NCBI GenBank assembly: GCA_036873135.1 | Contig: JAPTYO010000027.1 | Location: 1,631,195-1,695,194, forward strand | From: Clarkia xantiana subsp. parviflora | Lineage: Eukaryota; Streptophyta; Magnoliopsida; Myrtales; Onagraceae | Reading direction: 5' to 3' | Length of the DNA: 64,000 nt | In this document: one piece after another, positions 21,330 to 32,400 of the stretch | Numbering within the stretch: position 1 is the stretch's first letter | Layout of the letters: the number at the start of each line of letters is the position of its first letter | The notes under the pieces: generated by a model | What the model saw: the letters and a program-made list of their open reading frames with translations, nothing else | Database searches by the model: none | Told to the model about the DNA's origin: nothing | Made by a program: the position numbers and the translations under genes

Positions 21330-22037
21330 AGAAAACACCGTGACTTGTTTTGTTGCTTGTGCATATTAAGTTAACTAACCTGTTAATTTATTATTGTGAT
21401 TATTTATTTATTTTTGGTCTTTTTCCTCAAACAGCCGTGCCTCCATAGCCGCTACCCTCCCCATCGTTCTTCTCGTCCTTCCAACTCCGATCGCTCGCCG
21501 CCCGACCTCCATCGGTGACCAGCCTTGCATCTCCTCCGATCGATCTCCTACCCTCGCCAGAAATTACTAGAGCACCACCACCTCCATCCGTCCCGGCCAC
21601 CTGACCCCGCTCTTGTCCCTCGCAGCAGTCGATCACTAGCCCAGCCACGCACGACGTTGCTTTCCGACCACTAGAGCCAACACCGTGCCTGTCCAACCCT
21701 GTCCAGTCGCACCGATTCTGATCCCTGCCACCGTTCCCTCCTTTTGAATGTCTTCTTCGATCTCGAGCTCTTCTCATCACCCGAAAACCTCGAGCTGCTG
21801 CGGACTCACCTCCATTATTATTCCATCAGTTGATTCGTGCCCGGATTCTAACCACCGATCGTTGCTATCGTTACCTTATTTTAAGTCATTACGTTTCTTT
21901 CCAAATCCTAAGTTTGACATTGAAGAAGAAGTTGCAGGTCATGTTTTAGATTTTGCATGTACCATATAAAGGCACGTCCGATATCCACCCGGACACTTCG
22001 TCGTCATCCCTGCTTGGCCCGTACCCGGCCTCGTCGT
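21330..22037. other. Unassigned GC-rich sequence split by element 3
   Basis: 21330-21425 is AT-rich. 21426-21780 is C/T-rich with CCATCG, TCCTCCGATCG and similar. 21953-22037 is open and, after element 3 is removed at GTCGT, continues in frame into 32248-32329 (about 50 codons, ending TGA). This could be a host exon, a leader of another element or chance. I do not recognise the product. Confidence 0.35.
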
Positions 22038-22736
22038 TGATGGATCCGACTATAGTCGTCAGGCCCCGTAACGGCGAGGAAACGGCAAACAGGCCCACCA
22101 GGCCCCGAAAGGAAGGTCAAGATGACCTAGGAGAAGGGTCCCGACGAAGGGAGTCCCGACGAGGCAAGGTCCCGACAGAGTCGGTTCCGACAGTGGAGCT
22201 AGAAGCTCCCGATGAGAAGCCTTTAAGTAGGCCCCGATGATAAATCCCTGAGAATGATTGGCCCTGTCACGATGACGAGGGGCCCCGAGCGGTGACACAA
22301 CGAGATAACTCTGGAGTCCCCGACGGGAGTCGGGACTCGTTATCAGAGGATAAAGCCAAGATATGCGGGGCGTGGCCGAGATACGCGGAACGTGGATTAA
22401 GATACACGGAGCGTGACCGAGATACGCGGGGCATGGCTAAGATACGCGAGATCATGTCCGAGATATGCGGGATACGGGCTAACCACCCCTAACGGTTCGC
22501 CAGGTACCTGAGGCATCTCTTTGCCTATAAAAGGGCAGGAGGTCACCTCAGATCACTTACGTTAAGTTCGATATACTTTGGAGATTGTTGCTTGCCAGTC
22601 ATACGAGAGACTCATTTAAGCATCGGAGAGGGATTCTGGGTCACCGCCCGGTCTATCCCCTCTTGCAGGATTACGTGGAGCAAAGGAGCTAGGATTGCCG
22701 TCAAGATCCGTACCGGAGTTCCACCGTGATCCAACA
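22038..22736 (+). repeat. 5' LTR of element 3
   Basis: 699 bp. U3 has spaced GAGATACGCGGGGC/GTGGCCGAGATACGCGG repeats (22355-22480), and the TATA box follows. Near-identical to 31544-32242. Confidence 0.95.
22526..22532 (+). promoter_or_regulatory. TATA box, 5' LTR of element 3
   Basis: TATAAAA in TTGCCTATAAAAGGGCAGG, just downstream of the GATACGCG repeats. Confidence 0.7.
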
Positions 22737-22754
22737 TTGGCGCCGTCTGTGGGA
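22737..22754 (+). other. Primer binding site of element 3
   Basis: TTGGCGCCGTCTGTGGGA directly after the LTR end. Complementary to a tRNA tail ending ...GACGGCGCCA; tRNA not assigned. Confidence 0.85.
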
Positions 22755-22759
22755 AACAA

Positions 22760-24505
22760 ACAAAAAGCCCGCTCCTGACCCGTCTGAACTCGCGGAGCCG
22801 TCCGTGTACATCTCCCAGGTATTTTCTTTGTTTGGCTGTTTTGATTGCTCTGCCCTCTCTGGTTGTTCTTCTGTCGGGACCTCCATGGTTGCCCCCTCTA
22901 CAGGGCCCGTTTCTTTTAGATCGGGGGCTGTAGATTCTGCTATAAAGTCCGCCCATGCCTGGCCCTTGATGGCCGTACTTGGAGCAAAGTGTATTCGAAA
23001 CTCACTGAGCTCTACTGCCCATTTCACCAATCTCCCCGACGCATCCTGTCGGTTCAAAAAATGCTTCAAAGGCTGGTTCGTTAGCACAGTGATCTCGTGT
23101 GCGTGGAAATATGGCTTTAGCTTCCGAGCAGTAATTATCAACGCAAAGAGGTACTTCTCAACGGCGGGATAGTTCAATTCAGATTTGGAAAATGCCTTGC
23201 TTACATAATAGACGGGGACTTGATTACCCTCGACAACCTTTACTAACACAGAGCTAATGACAAATTCAGAAGCAGCCAAATAAAGAAGAGCGGCTCGCCT
23301 GGAACCGGTTTTGCCAGCGGCGGGAGTGTGCGAAGGTGCTGCTTTAGTGCTTGGAATGCCTCTTCACATTTGGCGGTCCATTCGAATTTTTTGTTGGCCC
23401 TCAAGACTTCAAAAAACGGCATTGATCGGTCGCTGGCTTTAGACAGGAAGCGGTTCATTGCAGCTAGTCGGCCATTCAGTACTTGCACCTCCCGATGGTT
23501 ATCGGAGACTTCATCTCCTCGATTGCCCTCAGCTTCTCAGGGTTCACTTCAATTCCTCTTTGGCTTACCATGAAGCCCAAAAATTTCCCTGAGTGGACTC
23601 CGAAGGCGCATTTCGTCGGGTTCAGACGAACTTGATGGAGCCTCATCCGCTCAAATGCCATGGTCAGGTTGTGCACGTGATCCTCGGCTTGTCGGGACTT
23701 CACCAGCATATCATCCACGTAGGCTTCCATGGTTTCTCCCAGCATATCTCCAAACAGCTTATTTACCATCCGCTGGTAGGTTGCCCCGGCATTGATCAAC
23801 CCGAAAGGCATGACATCGTAGTGATAGATGTCGCTGTCTGCATAGAACGCTGTGTGGGGGGCGTCTTCTTTGGCCATCTTGATCTGGTTGTAGCCTGAAT
23901 ACGCATCCATGAAACTTAACAGCTCATGTCCCGATGTAGCATCCACCAGCTGGTCAATCCTTGGGAGTGGATAGCAATCCTTTGGACAAGCCTTGTTCAA
24001 GTCGCGGAAGTCCACGCACATTCGCCACTTCCCGTTAGTCTTCTTCACCAGCACTGGGTTGGCAACCCAAGTCTGGAATCGGAGCTCCTTAATGAAACCA
24101 GCATCGAGCAACCTACCCACCTCCTGTTGGATCGCGATCTTCTCATCCGTGCCCATCGGACGCCTTTTCTGTGTGATAGGCTTGATCGCGGGGTCTATTT
24201 TCAGCTCGTGTACGATCACGTCGGGGCTGATTCCTGGCATATCGCTGGGGGACCAGGCAAACAACTCTTTGAACTCTTTCAGCAACTCCACCAATTTTTT
24301 GGGCTGTCTCCTCAGTTAGAGCAGACCTGATTTTCCCTTGGGGCGGGGCTTCCTGCGCGTTCCGACCCTCTGTTGGTAGGGTTGCTTCCTCCAGCGGGGG
24401 CATCTCCTCCTGCCTCCTCGCAGCCTCTCTTCGGTCCAAGAGAGCCTCTACAGCCGCCAGAAACATGGGCATGGCTTCTGCCACGGCCCTCGTCAAATCT
24501 GCAGC
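22760..24505 (-). pseudogene. Inverted partial copy: Gag fragment fused to RT and RNase H
   Basis: Read on the minus strand, a Gag N-terminal fragment (AMPMFLAAVEALLDRREAARR, about 24480-24340) runs straight into the start of the RT region at 24335 (KIRSALTEETAQ). It then continues through RT with the YVDD box and the first RNase H to the start of the second RNase H at 22760. It is a near-identical reverse copy of 26539-28115. Frames are broken (extra T near 24290, a shift near 23480 and another near 23280). The left joint lies in ACAAAAAGCC, shared with the source, 23 bases after the LTR. It replaces the normal gag start. Confidence 0.88.
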
Positions 24506-24595
24506 TGGGGGAGCCTCCTGCCCCCTGTTATCCTGGTGTCGAGGGGCAACATCTTCGGGATGCGATCCATTGTGCCCCCCTGTCTGGGAGAGCTC

Positions 24596-25641
24596 AGCCG
24601 GAGAGGTTCGTGGTTGACGGGCAAGGACCAGTACAGCACAGGACCATTCCCCTGAATGGTCCCATCACTCCCGACCAGGTGGTAAAGATCGTGAACATCT
24701 GTATGGGAGAACAGAAGCCGCTGGTGTCGGAGCTGAGGGATCGATCCACTCATCCCTTCGTCCCCCGACTCATTGACACCCTAGCCCCGCCTGGGCTAGG
24801 CATCCCCACGATAAAGGAGTATGATGGCGAAGGAGATCCAGTTCGCCACGTCCAGAAGCACCTCATGGCGTGTCTGGGAAGAGCCCCAAGTGAAGACATA
24901 GTGTGTACGTTGTTCCCGAACACACTGGGAGAAAGGGCCCTGACTTGGTTCTTTAGTCTGCCCCCAGGATGCATCACTTGCTGGGCAGACATGCACGATC
25001 GATTCATTCAGCAGTACCAGGGTCGGAGGCGTCTATTGAAGAGCGTGAGGTCCCTGACCCAGGTGGTGCAGAGGCCCGACGAATCGCTGGCTCATTATTA
25101 CCAGCGGTACACAGCCAGCGTAGCAGAGATAGATGAAGAAATCTCTGAGGGCGAAACCATCCGTACCTTCATTCGGAACCTGACAGCCCCCTATGGCTCC
25201 GACCTGATGCACAGCGTGGCTGAGAAAGCTGTGTGGAATATGGAAGCATTACAGAAGAGGGTGAAGCGGCAGATCGATGTCCAGGAGTCAAAGATAGCCG
25301 CGGGAGAATTGGAGCCCCCAAAATCGAATAAAGGGAAGCAGACGAGCAAGCCTTTCGACGATCGTAAGTCAAAGGGCAAACCTGAGGGCAGTCGGAATCG
25401 AGGTCGTCCGGATCGGAGGGACGACAGACGTTCTTCAAGGAAGGATAAGCGGGAGGATTTTGACATTCCTCTCAACTGCTCCATGGCGGAAGTGCTGACA
25501 GTCATGGAACGACAAGGCATCTCCAGGTACCCCCCGAAGAAAGATGGAGAATTCCTGGGGTCCCGCACAGATCGCTATTGTCGATTTCACCGCGCAAATG
25601 GCCACGACACCAATCACTGTCGGGAGCTGAAGAAAGATTGA
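24596..25641 (+). pseudogene. gag: Gag of element 3, start lost and frame broken at the end
   Basis: Recognisable from ERFVVDGQGPVQHRT through the capsid core (GDPVRHVQKH, TWFFSLPPGCITCWADMHDRF, RPDESLAHYYQRY, SEGETIRTFIRNL), a basic linker and the knuckle CRFHRANGHDTNHC. The usual start (MAGGGKKKQV in elements 4 and 5) is missing, replaced by the inverted block. The open frame upstream (from 24373) is in rearranged sequence. After RELKK the frame meets TGA because two bases are missing compared with element 4. Pol follows in another frame. Confidence 0.85.
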
Positions 25642-28639
25642 AAAGCTGATCCAGAAGGGGAAGCTTAAGGAATTTGTCGGGGATAAGCGGTGTCGATCCC
25701 GCTCTCGGTCCCGATCGCGGTCCCGTTCCCGATCCCGCGATCGGTCCCCAAAGAAGAAGAGAACCGATCCAGAGTCATCCGGTGTTCGCAAGGAGAGACA
25801 GGGCACTATCAGCGTGATTCATGGAGGGTTTGCTGCTGGAGGTGATACCTCATCCGCCCGAGAAGTGTATGCCTCTAGAATCCCTACAGCAGTGGTGTTG
25901 GGTAAGAGGTCTCGATCCTGGACCTTGAAAGAAGAGATGGTGATCTCCTTCTCGTCGGAGGACCTCATAGGCGTAGAGACTCCGCATGACGATGCCCTGG
26001 TGGTAACCTTGGATGTAGACGGGTTCGAAATGAAGAGAATTCTAATCGACGGGGGGAGCTCCTCCGACATCCTATTCATGGACGCACTGGAGGCTATGGG
26101 GAAGACGAAGAAAGATCTAAAGGAGGCAAACTTCCCGATGGCCGGGTTCTCTGGCTCAAACTCCTACCCGCTAGGAGTAATCACCTTACCAGTGGAGTTT
26201 GGTAGCGGGTGGAAATCAGAAAGGAGGAACGTGGAGTTTGTCGTGGTTGATTCCGCGGGGACCTACAATGCAATTATCGGGAGAACCACCATTAATCCTC
26301 TGATGGCGGTTGCCTCGACTGTGCACCAGAAGATGAAGTTCCCGACCGACCACGGAGTCGGAGAGGTCAAGGGTGACCAGGTGGCTTCCCGAAAATGCTA
26401 TGTTAACGCCACACGGAGGAGGAGGCGAGAGGCCAGGACTGTCCTCCAGACAGACGCAGATCCCAGAGAAGAGTTTGGGCGTCCCGCCCCCGTAGAAGAT
26501 CTGAAAGAAGTCGAGATCGACGGACCCCAGAGGAAGGTGAAAATCAGGTCTGCTCTAACTGAGGAGACAGCCCAAAAATTGGTGGAGTTGCTGAAAGAGT
26601 TCAAAGAGCTGTTTGCCTGGTCCCCCAGCGATATGCCAGGAATCAGCCCCGACGTGATCGTACACGAGCTGAAAATAGACCCCGCGATCAAGCCTATCAC
26701 ACAGAAAAGGCGTCTGATGGGCACGGATGAGAAGATCGCGATCCAACAGGAGGTGGGTAGGTTGCTCGATGCTGGTTTCATTAAGGAGCTCCGATTCCAG
26801 ACTTGGGTTGCCAACCCAGTGCTGGTGAAGAAGACTAACGGGAAGTGGCGAATGTGCGTGGACTTCCGCGACTTGAACAAGGCTTGTCCAAAGGATTGCT
26901 ATCCACTCCCAAGGATTGACCAGCTGGTGGATGCTACATCAGGACATGAGCTGTTAAGTTTCATGGATGCGTATTCAGGCTACAACCAGATCAAGATGGC
27001 CAAAGAAGACGCCCCCCACACAGCGTTCTATGCAGACAGCGACATCTATCACTACGATGTCATGCCTTTCGGGTTGATCAATGCCGGGGCAACCTACCAG
27101 CGGATGGTAAATAAGCTGTTTGGAGATATGCTGGGAGAAACCATGGAAGCCTACGTGGATGATATGCTGGTGAAGTCCCGACAAGCCGAGGATCACGTGC
27201 ACAACCTGACCATGGCATTTGAGCGGATGAGGCTCCATCAAGTTCGTCTGAACCCGACGAAATGCGCCTTCGGAGTCCACTCAGGGAAATTTTTGGGCTT
27301 CATGGTAAGCCAAAGAGGAATTGAAGTGAACCCTGAGAAGCTGAGGGCAATCGAGGAGATGAAGTCTCCGATAAACCATCGGGAGGTGCAAGTACTGAAT
27401 GGCCGACTAGCTGCAATGAACCGCTTCCTGTCTAAAGCCAGCGACCGATCAATGCCGTTTTTTGAAGTCTTGAGGGCCAACAAAAAATTCGAATGGACCG
27501 CCAAATGTGAAGAGGCATTCCAAGCACTAAAGCAGCACCTTCGCACACTCCCGCCGCTGGCAAAACCGGTTCCAGGCGAGCCGCTCTTCCTTTATTTGGC
27601 TGCTTCTGAATTTGCCATTAGCTCTGTGTTAGTAAAGGTTGTCGAGGGTAATCAAGTCCACGTCTATTATGTAAGCAAGGCATTTGCCAAATCTGAATTG
27701 AACTATCCCGCCGTTGAGAAGTACCTCTTTGCGTTGATAATTATTGCTCGGAAGCTAAAGCCATATTTCCACGCACACGAGATCACTGTGCTAACGAACC
27801 AGCCTTTGAAGCATTTTTTGAACCGACCGGATGCGTCGGGGAGATTGGTGAAATGGGCAGTAGAGCTCAGTGAGTTTCGAATACACTTTGCTCCAAGAAC
27901 GGCCATCAAGGGCCAGGCATGGGCGCACTTTATAGCAGAATCTACAGCCCCCGATCTAAAAGAAACGGGCCCTGTAGAGGGGGCAACCATGGAGGTCCCG
28001 ACAGAAGAACAACCAGAGAGGGCAGAGCAATCAGAACAGCCAAACAAAGAAAATACCTGGGAGATGTACACGGACGGCTCCGCGAGTTCAGATGGGTCAG
28101 GAGCGGGCTTTTTGTTGATACCACCAGGTGAAGGTGAACCTCTCCGATACGCCTTGGCTTTAACATTCAAGGCCACAAACAACGAAGTGGAGTATGAAGC
28201 TCTTATCACGGGCCTAAAAATTGCTAAAGGCACTGGAATCAATCTCTTGAGAGTGAAGTGCGACGCAGCGTTAATCGTGAACCAAGTTCAAGGGCGATAC
28301 GAAGCAAGGAGTCCGATAATGAAGAAGTATCTGCGAGAGGTACAAGCCCTGAGAGAGAGCTTCAAAAGCTTCGATATCGAGGCTATTCCGAGGGAGGAGA
28401 ACGTAGAGGCAGACGCCTTGAGCAAATTTGCCCTGGGGGCACCCTTAGAAGAAAATCGGAAGGTGCACTTCCTGGAGAAGGTGATCCTGTCAAACATTGA
28501 CCCCACGCAGGTGTGCACCATTGAACTAAAATCGGAGGAGGAGCCCACTTGGCTGACTACGGGGGCAGTCCCCGAGGATAAGGTAGCAGCAGACAGGATA
28601 TGTCGGATCGCGTCTAATTATGTGATGCTGGACAATTAG
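25642..28639 (+). pseudogene. pol: Protease, reverse transcriptase and two RNase H domains of element 3
   Basis: Opens with an Arg/Ser-rich linker (RSRSRS). Residues below are numbered from 25814, where the reading frame is open for 941 codons. Protease motif IDGGSSSDIL at 79-88. RT spans about 250-520 with CVDFRDLNKACP (348-359), FMDAYSGYNQI and YVDD (447-450). A first RNase H (about 590-705) has AASEF in place of the usual catalytic DAS. A second RNase H (about 750-875) keeps D753, E793, D817 and D867. A double RNase H is a known mark of Tat elements. A TAG at 28637-28639 ends the frame, where elements 4 and 5 have CAG, and integrase continues beyond. Without that stop this is the longest polymerase frame here. 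Confidence 0.9.
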
Positions 28640-29761
28640 CTGTACAAGAAGGGCTGGTTCTCGACTCCGTACCTGAAGTGTGTAGCAGAACCCGACACCA
28701 ACCGAATCCTGAAGGAAATGCATGAGGGGATCGCGGCTTGTCACGAAGGGGTCCGATCCATTTTGAGGAAAATGTACTTTGGGCTATTATTGGCCCACGA
28801 TGAACAAAGAAGCGACGGCGATGGTCCGATCCTGCGACGCGTGCCAGAGGTACGCCCCGAGTATCGTGGCTCCGGCCGCTAATCTGACATCCATCAAGAG
28901 CGCGCGGCCCTGCGCGCAGTGGGGCATCGACTTGGTGGGACCTCTTCCACAAGCACAAGGTCAATGTAAGTATTTACTTGTAGCAATCGATTATTTTTCG
29001 AAATGGATAGAGGCGAAGGCATTGGCCAGAACAACGGGGAACCAGATCGTCAAGTTCCTCCAAACCCACATCGTGTCCAGATACGGGATTCCCAAGGTGG
29101 TGATCAGCGACAATGGTCCACCATTTAACGGCTCTAAGGTGAGGGAGTATCTGGAGGAGTTGAACATTGAGCATCGGACCGCCTCCGTACGACATGCTCA
29201 GACTAATGGCCAGGTGGAGTCAGCCAATAAAATCGTGATGGACGGCCTCAAGAAGAGGGTCTATGCTTTGAAGGGCAAGTGGCTGAACGAACTGGAGAAC
29301 GTGCTTTGGGCCGTTAGAACGACACCCAAACGATCAACGGGGGAGACTCCGTTTGGCCTTGTTTATGGCACGGAAGCTGTCGCCCCTGTGGAGGTAGCTG
29401 TGGCGTCTCATCGGATGAGATACTACGAGCCTATGACGAATGATGAAGTGAGACGTCTGGACTTGGACTTACTCGAAGAGAAGAGGCGGGAAGCCGATGA
29501 AGTCCAAGCTCGAATGCGTTTGGCGACGGCCAGATACTACAATTGGCGAGTGAAATCCCGACAGTTCTTCGTCGGGGAGCTGGTTTGGCGTCGCAACGAG
29601 TTCACCCTTTTGGATCGAATCAACAAGATGTCACCAAAATGGGAAGGACCTTATAAGGTCGTGGGATGCCAGCTCCAAATGCGTACAAGTTGGAAGACCT
29701 CGATGGCAGAACGTTGAAGCATTCTTTTAGTGGCGAACACTTGAAGAAATACCATGCTTGA
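28640..29761 (+). pseudogene. Integrase of element 3
   Basis: After the TAG the frame runs on with an HHCC zinc finger (HEGIAACH...CDACQ). A one-base shift near 28770 moves it to the frame from 28779. The core has WGIDLVGPLP, SDNGPPFNG and GQVESANK, with exactly 35 residues between the second Asp and the Glu (DD35E). The C-terminal part has SPKWEGPYKVVG. One G is missing near 29665, so the last 32 codons lie in another frame that ends with TGA at 29761. No chromodomain is visible. Confidence 0.88.
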
Positions 29762-31190
29762 ATAAAGTCGCCTTAAGTGGTGCCCGATGAAGTCGCCTTA
29801 AGTGGTGCCCGATAAAGTCGCCTTAAGTGGTGCCCGATAAAGTCGCCTTAAGTGGTGCCCGAAAAAGTCGCCTTCAGTGGTGCACGATATTAAGTCGCCT
29901 TAAGTGGCGCAAGTTGAAAAGTCGCCTTAAGTGGTGCACGATGTAAAGTCGCCTTCAGTGGTGCACGATATTAAGTCGCCTTAAGTGGCGCAAGTTGAAA
30001 AGTCGCCTTAAGTGGTGCACGATATAAAGTCGCCTTGAGTGGTGCACGATCCTTAGATTTATTCTAAGTATCAAAAAGTCGCCTTAAGTGGTGCACGATA
30101 TAAAGTCGCCTTAAGTGGTGCACGAGAAAAGTCGCCTTGAGTGGTGCACGATCCTTAGATTTATTCTAAGTATCAAAAAGTCGCCTTAAGTGGTGCACGA
30201 TGTAAAGTCGCCTTCAGTGGTGCACGATATTAAGTCGCCTTAAGTGGCGCAAGTTGAAAAGTCGCCTTAAGTGGTGCACGATATAAAGTCGCCTTGAGTG
30301 GTGCACGATCCTTAGATTTATTCTAAGTATCAAAAAGTCGCCTTAAGTGGTGCACGATATAAAGTCGCCTTAAGTGGTGCACGAGAAAAGTCGCCTTGAG
30401 TGGTGCACGATCCTTAGATTTATTCTAAGTATCAAAAAGTCGCCTTAAGTGGTGCACGATGTAAAGTCGCCTTCAGTGGTGCACGATATTAAGTCGCCTT
30501 AAGTGGCGCAAGTTGAAAAGTCGCCTTAAGTGGTGCACGATGTAAAGTCGCCTTCAGTGGTGCACGATATTAAGTCGCCTTAAGTGGCGCAAGTTGAAAA
30601 GTCGCCTTAAGTGGTGCACGAGAAAAGTCGCCTTGAGTGGTGCACGATCCTTAGATTTATTCTAAGTATCAAAAAGTCGCCTTAAGTGGTGCACGATGTA
30701 AAGTCGCCTTCAGTGGTGCACGATATTAAGTCACCTTAAGTGGCGCAAGTTGAAAAGACGCCTTAAGTGGTGCACGATGTAAAGTCGCCTTCAGTGGTGC
30801 ACGATATTAAGTCGCCTTAAGTGGTGCACGAGAAAAGTCGCCTTTAGTGGTGCACGATCCTTAGATTTATTCTAAGTATCAAAAAGTCGCCTTAAGTGGT
30901 GCACGAGAAAAGTCGCCTTGAGTGGTGCACGATCCTTAGATTTATTCTAAGTATCAAAAAGTCGCCTTAAGTGGTGCACGATGTAAAGTCGCCTTCAGTG
31001 GTGCACGATATTAAGTCGCCTTAAGTGGCGCAAGTTGAAAAGTCGCCTTAAGTGGTGCACGATGTAAAGTCGCCTTCAGTGGTGCACGATATTAAGTCGC
31101 CTTAAGTGATGCACGATGTAAAGTCGCCTTAAGTGGTGCACGATGAAAGTCGCCTTAAGTGGTGCACGATGAAAAGTCGCCTTAAGTGGC
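29762..31190. repeat. AAGTCGCCTTAAGTGGTGCACGAT tandem array of element 3
   Basis: About 50 short units of 24-29 bp, all with GTCGCCTT(A/C/G)AGTGGTGCACGA or the GTGGCGCAAGTTG variant. They are arranged in larger repeats of about 200-260 bp that include CCTTAGATTTATTCTAAG at about eight places. That insert has a stem CTTAGA/TCTAAG. Located in the 3' untranslated part directly after integrase, where the sister elements have related but shorter arrays. Confidence 0.95.
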
Positions 31191-31530
31191 GTGGTTTTTC
31201 CTTAAGTGGAATAAAGCGATTGAACTTGATCCTTGGCAGAGTCGAGGAGAGCAGGATCCACGAGGTATGAGGCAGAAGGCTCCGCAGCAAGATGATCGGA
31301 TCCTGGAAGATTGGCCGCGGGAGGATCGGACTCTTGGAGGTCAGCCGATGAAGAGTCGACTATCGAGGAATATTGGAGGAGTCTTCTCGGATTTTGTGGC
31401 TATCCTCAAAGTATCGAGGAATCGCGGACGAGAAGATCCGTGTCAAGGAATTTTGTCAAGAGAAAAGCCTCTGATATAGATATCAGAAGGTCGGGAGTTG
31501 AAAGACACGACGAACTAAAAGTCCCTCATG
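31191..31530. other. 3' leader segment of element 3
   Basis: Purine-rich sequence with GGATC repeats (GATCCACGAGG, GATCGGATCC, GATCGGACTC) between the array and the purine tract. The antisense gene expected by comparison with elements 4 and 5 is absent. No supported frame. Confidence 0.5.
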
Positions 31531-31543
31531 TCTTGGGGGCAAA
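31531..31543 (+). other. Polypurine tract of element 3
   Basis: TCTTGGGGGCAAA adjoining the 3' LTR; same as in element 5. Confidence 0.85.
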
Positions 31544-32242
31544 TGATGGATCCGACTATAGTCGTCAGGCCCCGTAACGGCGAGGAAACGGCAAACAGGC
31601 CCACCAGGCCCCGAAAGGAAGGTCAAGATGACCTAGGAGAAGGGTCCCGACGAAGGGAGTCCCGATGAGGCAAGGTCCCGACAGAGTCGGTTCCGACAGT
31701 GGAGCTAGAAGCTCCCGATGAGAAGCCTTTAAGTAGGCCTCGATGATAAATCCCTGAGAATGATTGGCCCTGTCACGATGACGAGGGGCCCCGAGCGGTG
31801 ACACAACGAGATAACTCTGGAGTCCCCGACGGGAGTCGGGACTCGTTATCAGAGGATAAAGCCAAGATATGCGGGGCGTGGCCGAGATACGCGGAACGTG
31901 GATTAAGATACACGGAGCATGGCCGAGATACGCGGGGCATGGCTAAGATACGCGAGATCATGTCCGAGATATGCGGGATACGGGCTAACCACCCCTAACG
32001 GTTCGCCAGGTACCTGAGGCATCTCTTTGCCTATAAAAGGGCAGGAGGTCACCTCAGATCACTTACGTTAAGTTCGATATACTTTGGAGATTGTTGCTTG
32101 CCAGTCATACGAGAGACTCATTTAAGCATCGGAGAGGGATTCTGGGTCACCGCCCGGTCTATCCCCTCTTGCAGGATTACGTGGAGCAAAGGAGCTAGGA
32201 TTGCCGTCAAGATCCGTACCGGAGTTCCACCGTGATCCAACA
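31544..32242 (+). repeat. 3' LTR of element 3
   Basis: 699 bp. About five mismatches against 22038-22736 (for example GATGAGGC/GACGAGGC and GGCCTCGATG/GGCCCCGATG). Followed by the duplication GTCGT. Confidence 0.95.
32032..32038 (+). promoter_or_regulatory. TATA box, 3' LTR of element 3
   Basis: TATAAAA; could start transcripts into 32243 onward, including the Mutator element to the right. Confidence 0.6.
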
Positions 32243-32391
32243 GTCGTCAGCTCCATCCCAGCCTCGTGCCGAGTTCACCACCGGAGACGAAATCCTTGCC
32301 GCTGTCCACCTCACCAGTTCCGTCAACGATGGTTGCTGTCGCTGATCTTCATCTCCTTGTTTGCAGGTATGCAAACATACACTTCTTATGT
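32243..32391. other. Right half of the sequence split by element 3
   Basis: Continues the open frame of 21953-22037 for about 30 codons after the GTCGT duplication and stops at TGA near 32329. It then has TTGTTTGCAGGTATGC, which mixes splice-acceptor and donor-like motifs. Nothing recognisable. Confidence 0.35.
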
Positions 32392-32400
32392 ATTTATTAT

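Larger units (their letters stand above)
22760..28115. repeat. Large inverted repeat of element 3 (arms 22760-24335 and 26539-28115)
   Basis: Two arms of about 1.58 kb in opposite orientation, almost identical where compared by eye, separated by 2.2 kb of gag and protease. A transcript from the 5' LTR across both arms would fold into a long double strand. Confidence 0.88.
22038..32242 (+). mobile_element. Element 3: rearranged Tat-type LTR retrotransposon with internal inverted duplication
   Basis: Ends TGATGGATCC...GATCCAACA with two 699-bp LTRs and the 5-bp duplication GTCGT (22033-22037, 32243-32247). After the primer site comes a reverse-oriented RT-RNase H block, then a gag without its start, protease-RT-RNase H, integrase, a long tandem array and a purine tract. 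The antisense gene of the sister elements is absent. LTRs differ at only about five sites by eye, so insertion is recent, and intact ends show that the rearranged form itself transposed. Confidence 0.92.

Noticed and set aside
21427..21780. 117-codon Gly/Arg-rich frame on the minus strand
   Set aside because: Composition effect in a C/T-rich stretch; no support from motifs or splice sites.
23593..24330. Frames on the + strand over the inverted RT block
   Set aside because: They are the antisense of a clear RT and occur in the same form at the other RT copies.
29762..31190. Regular short repeats resembling a CRISPR array
   Set aside because: The repeat units are contiguous with no unique spacers, and they lie in the 3' region of a plant retrotransposon with no cas genes.
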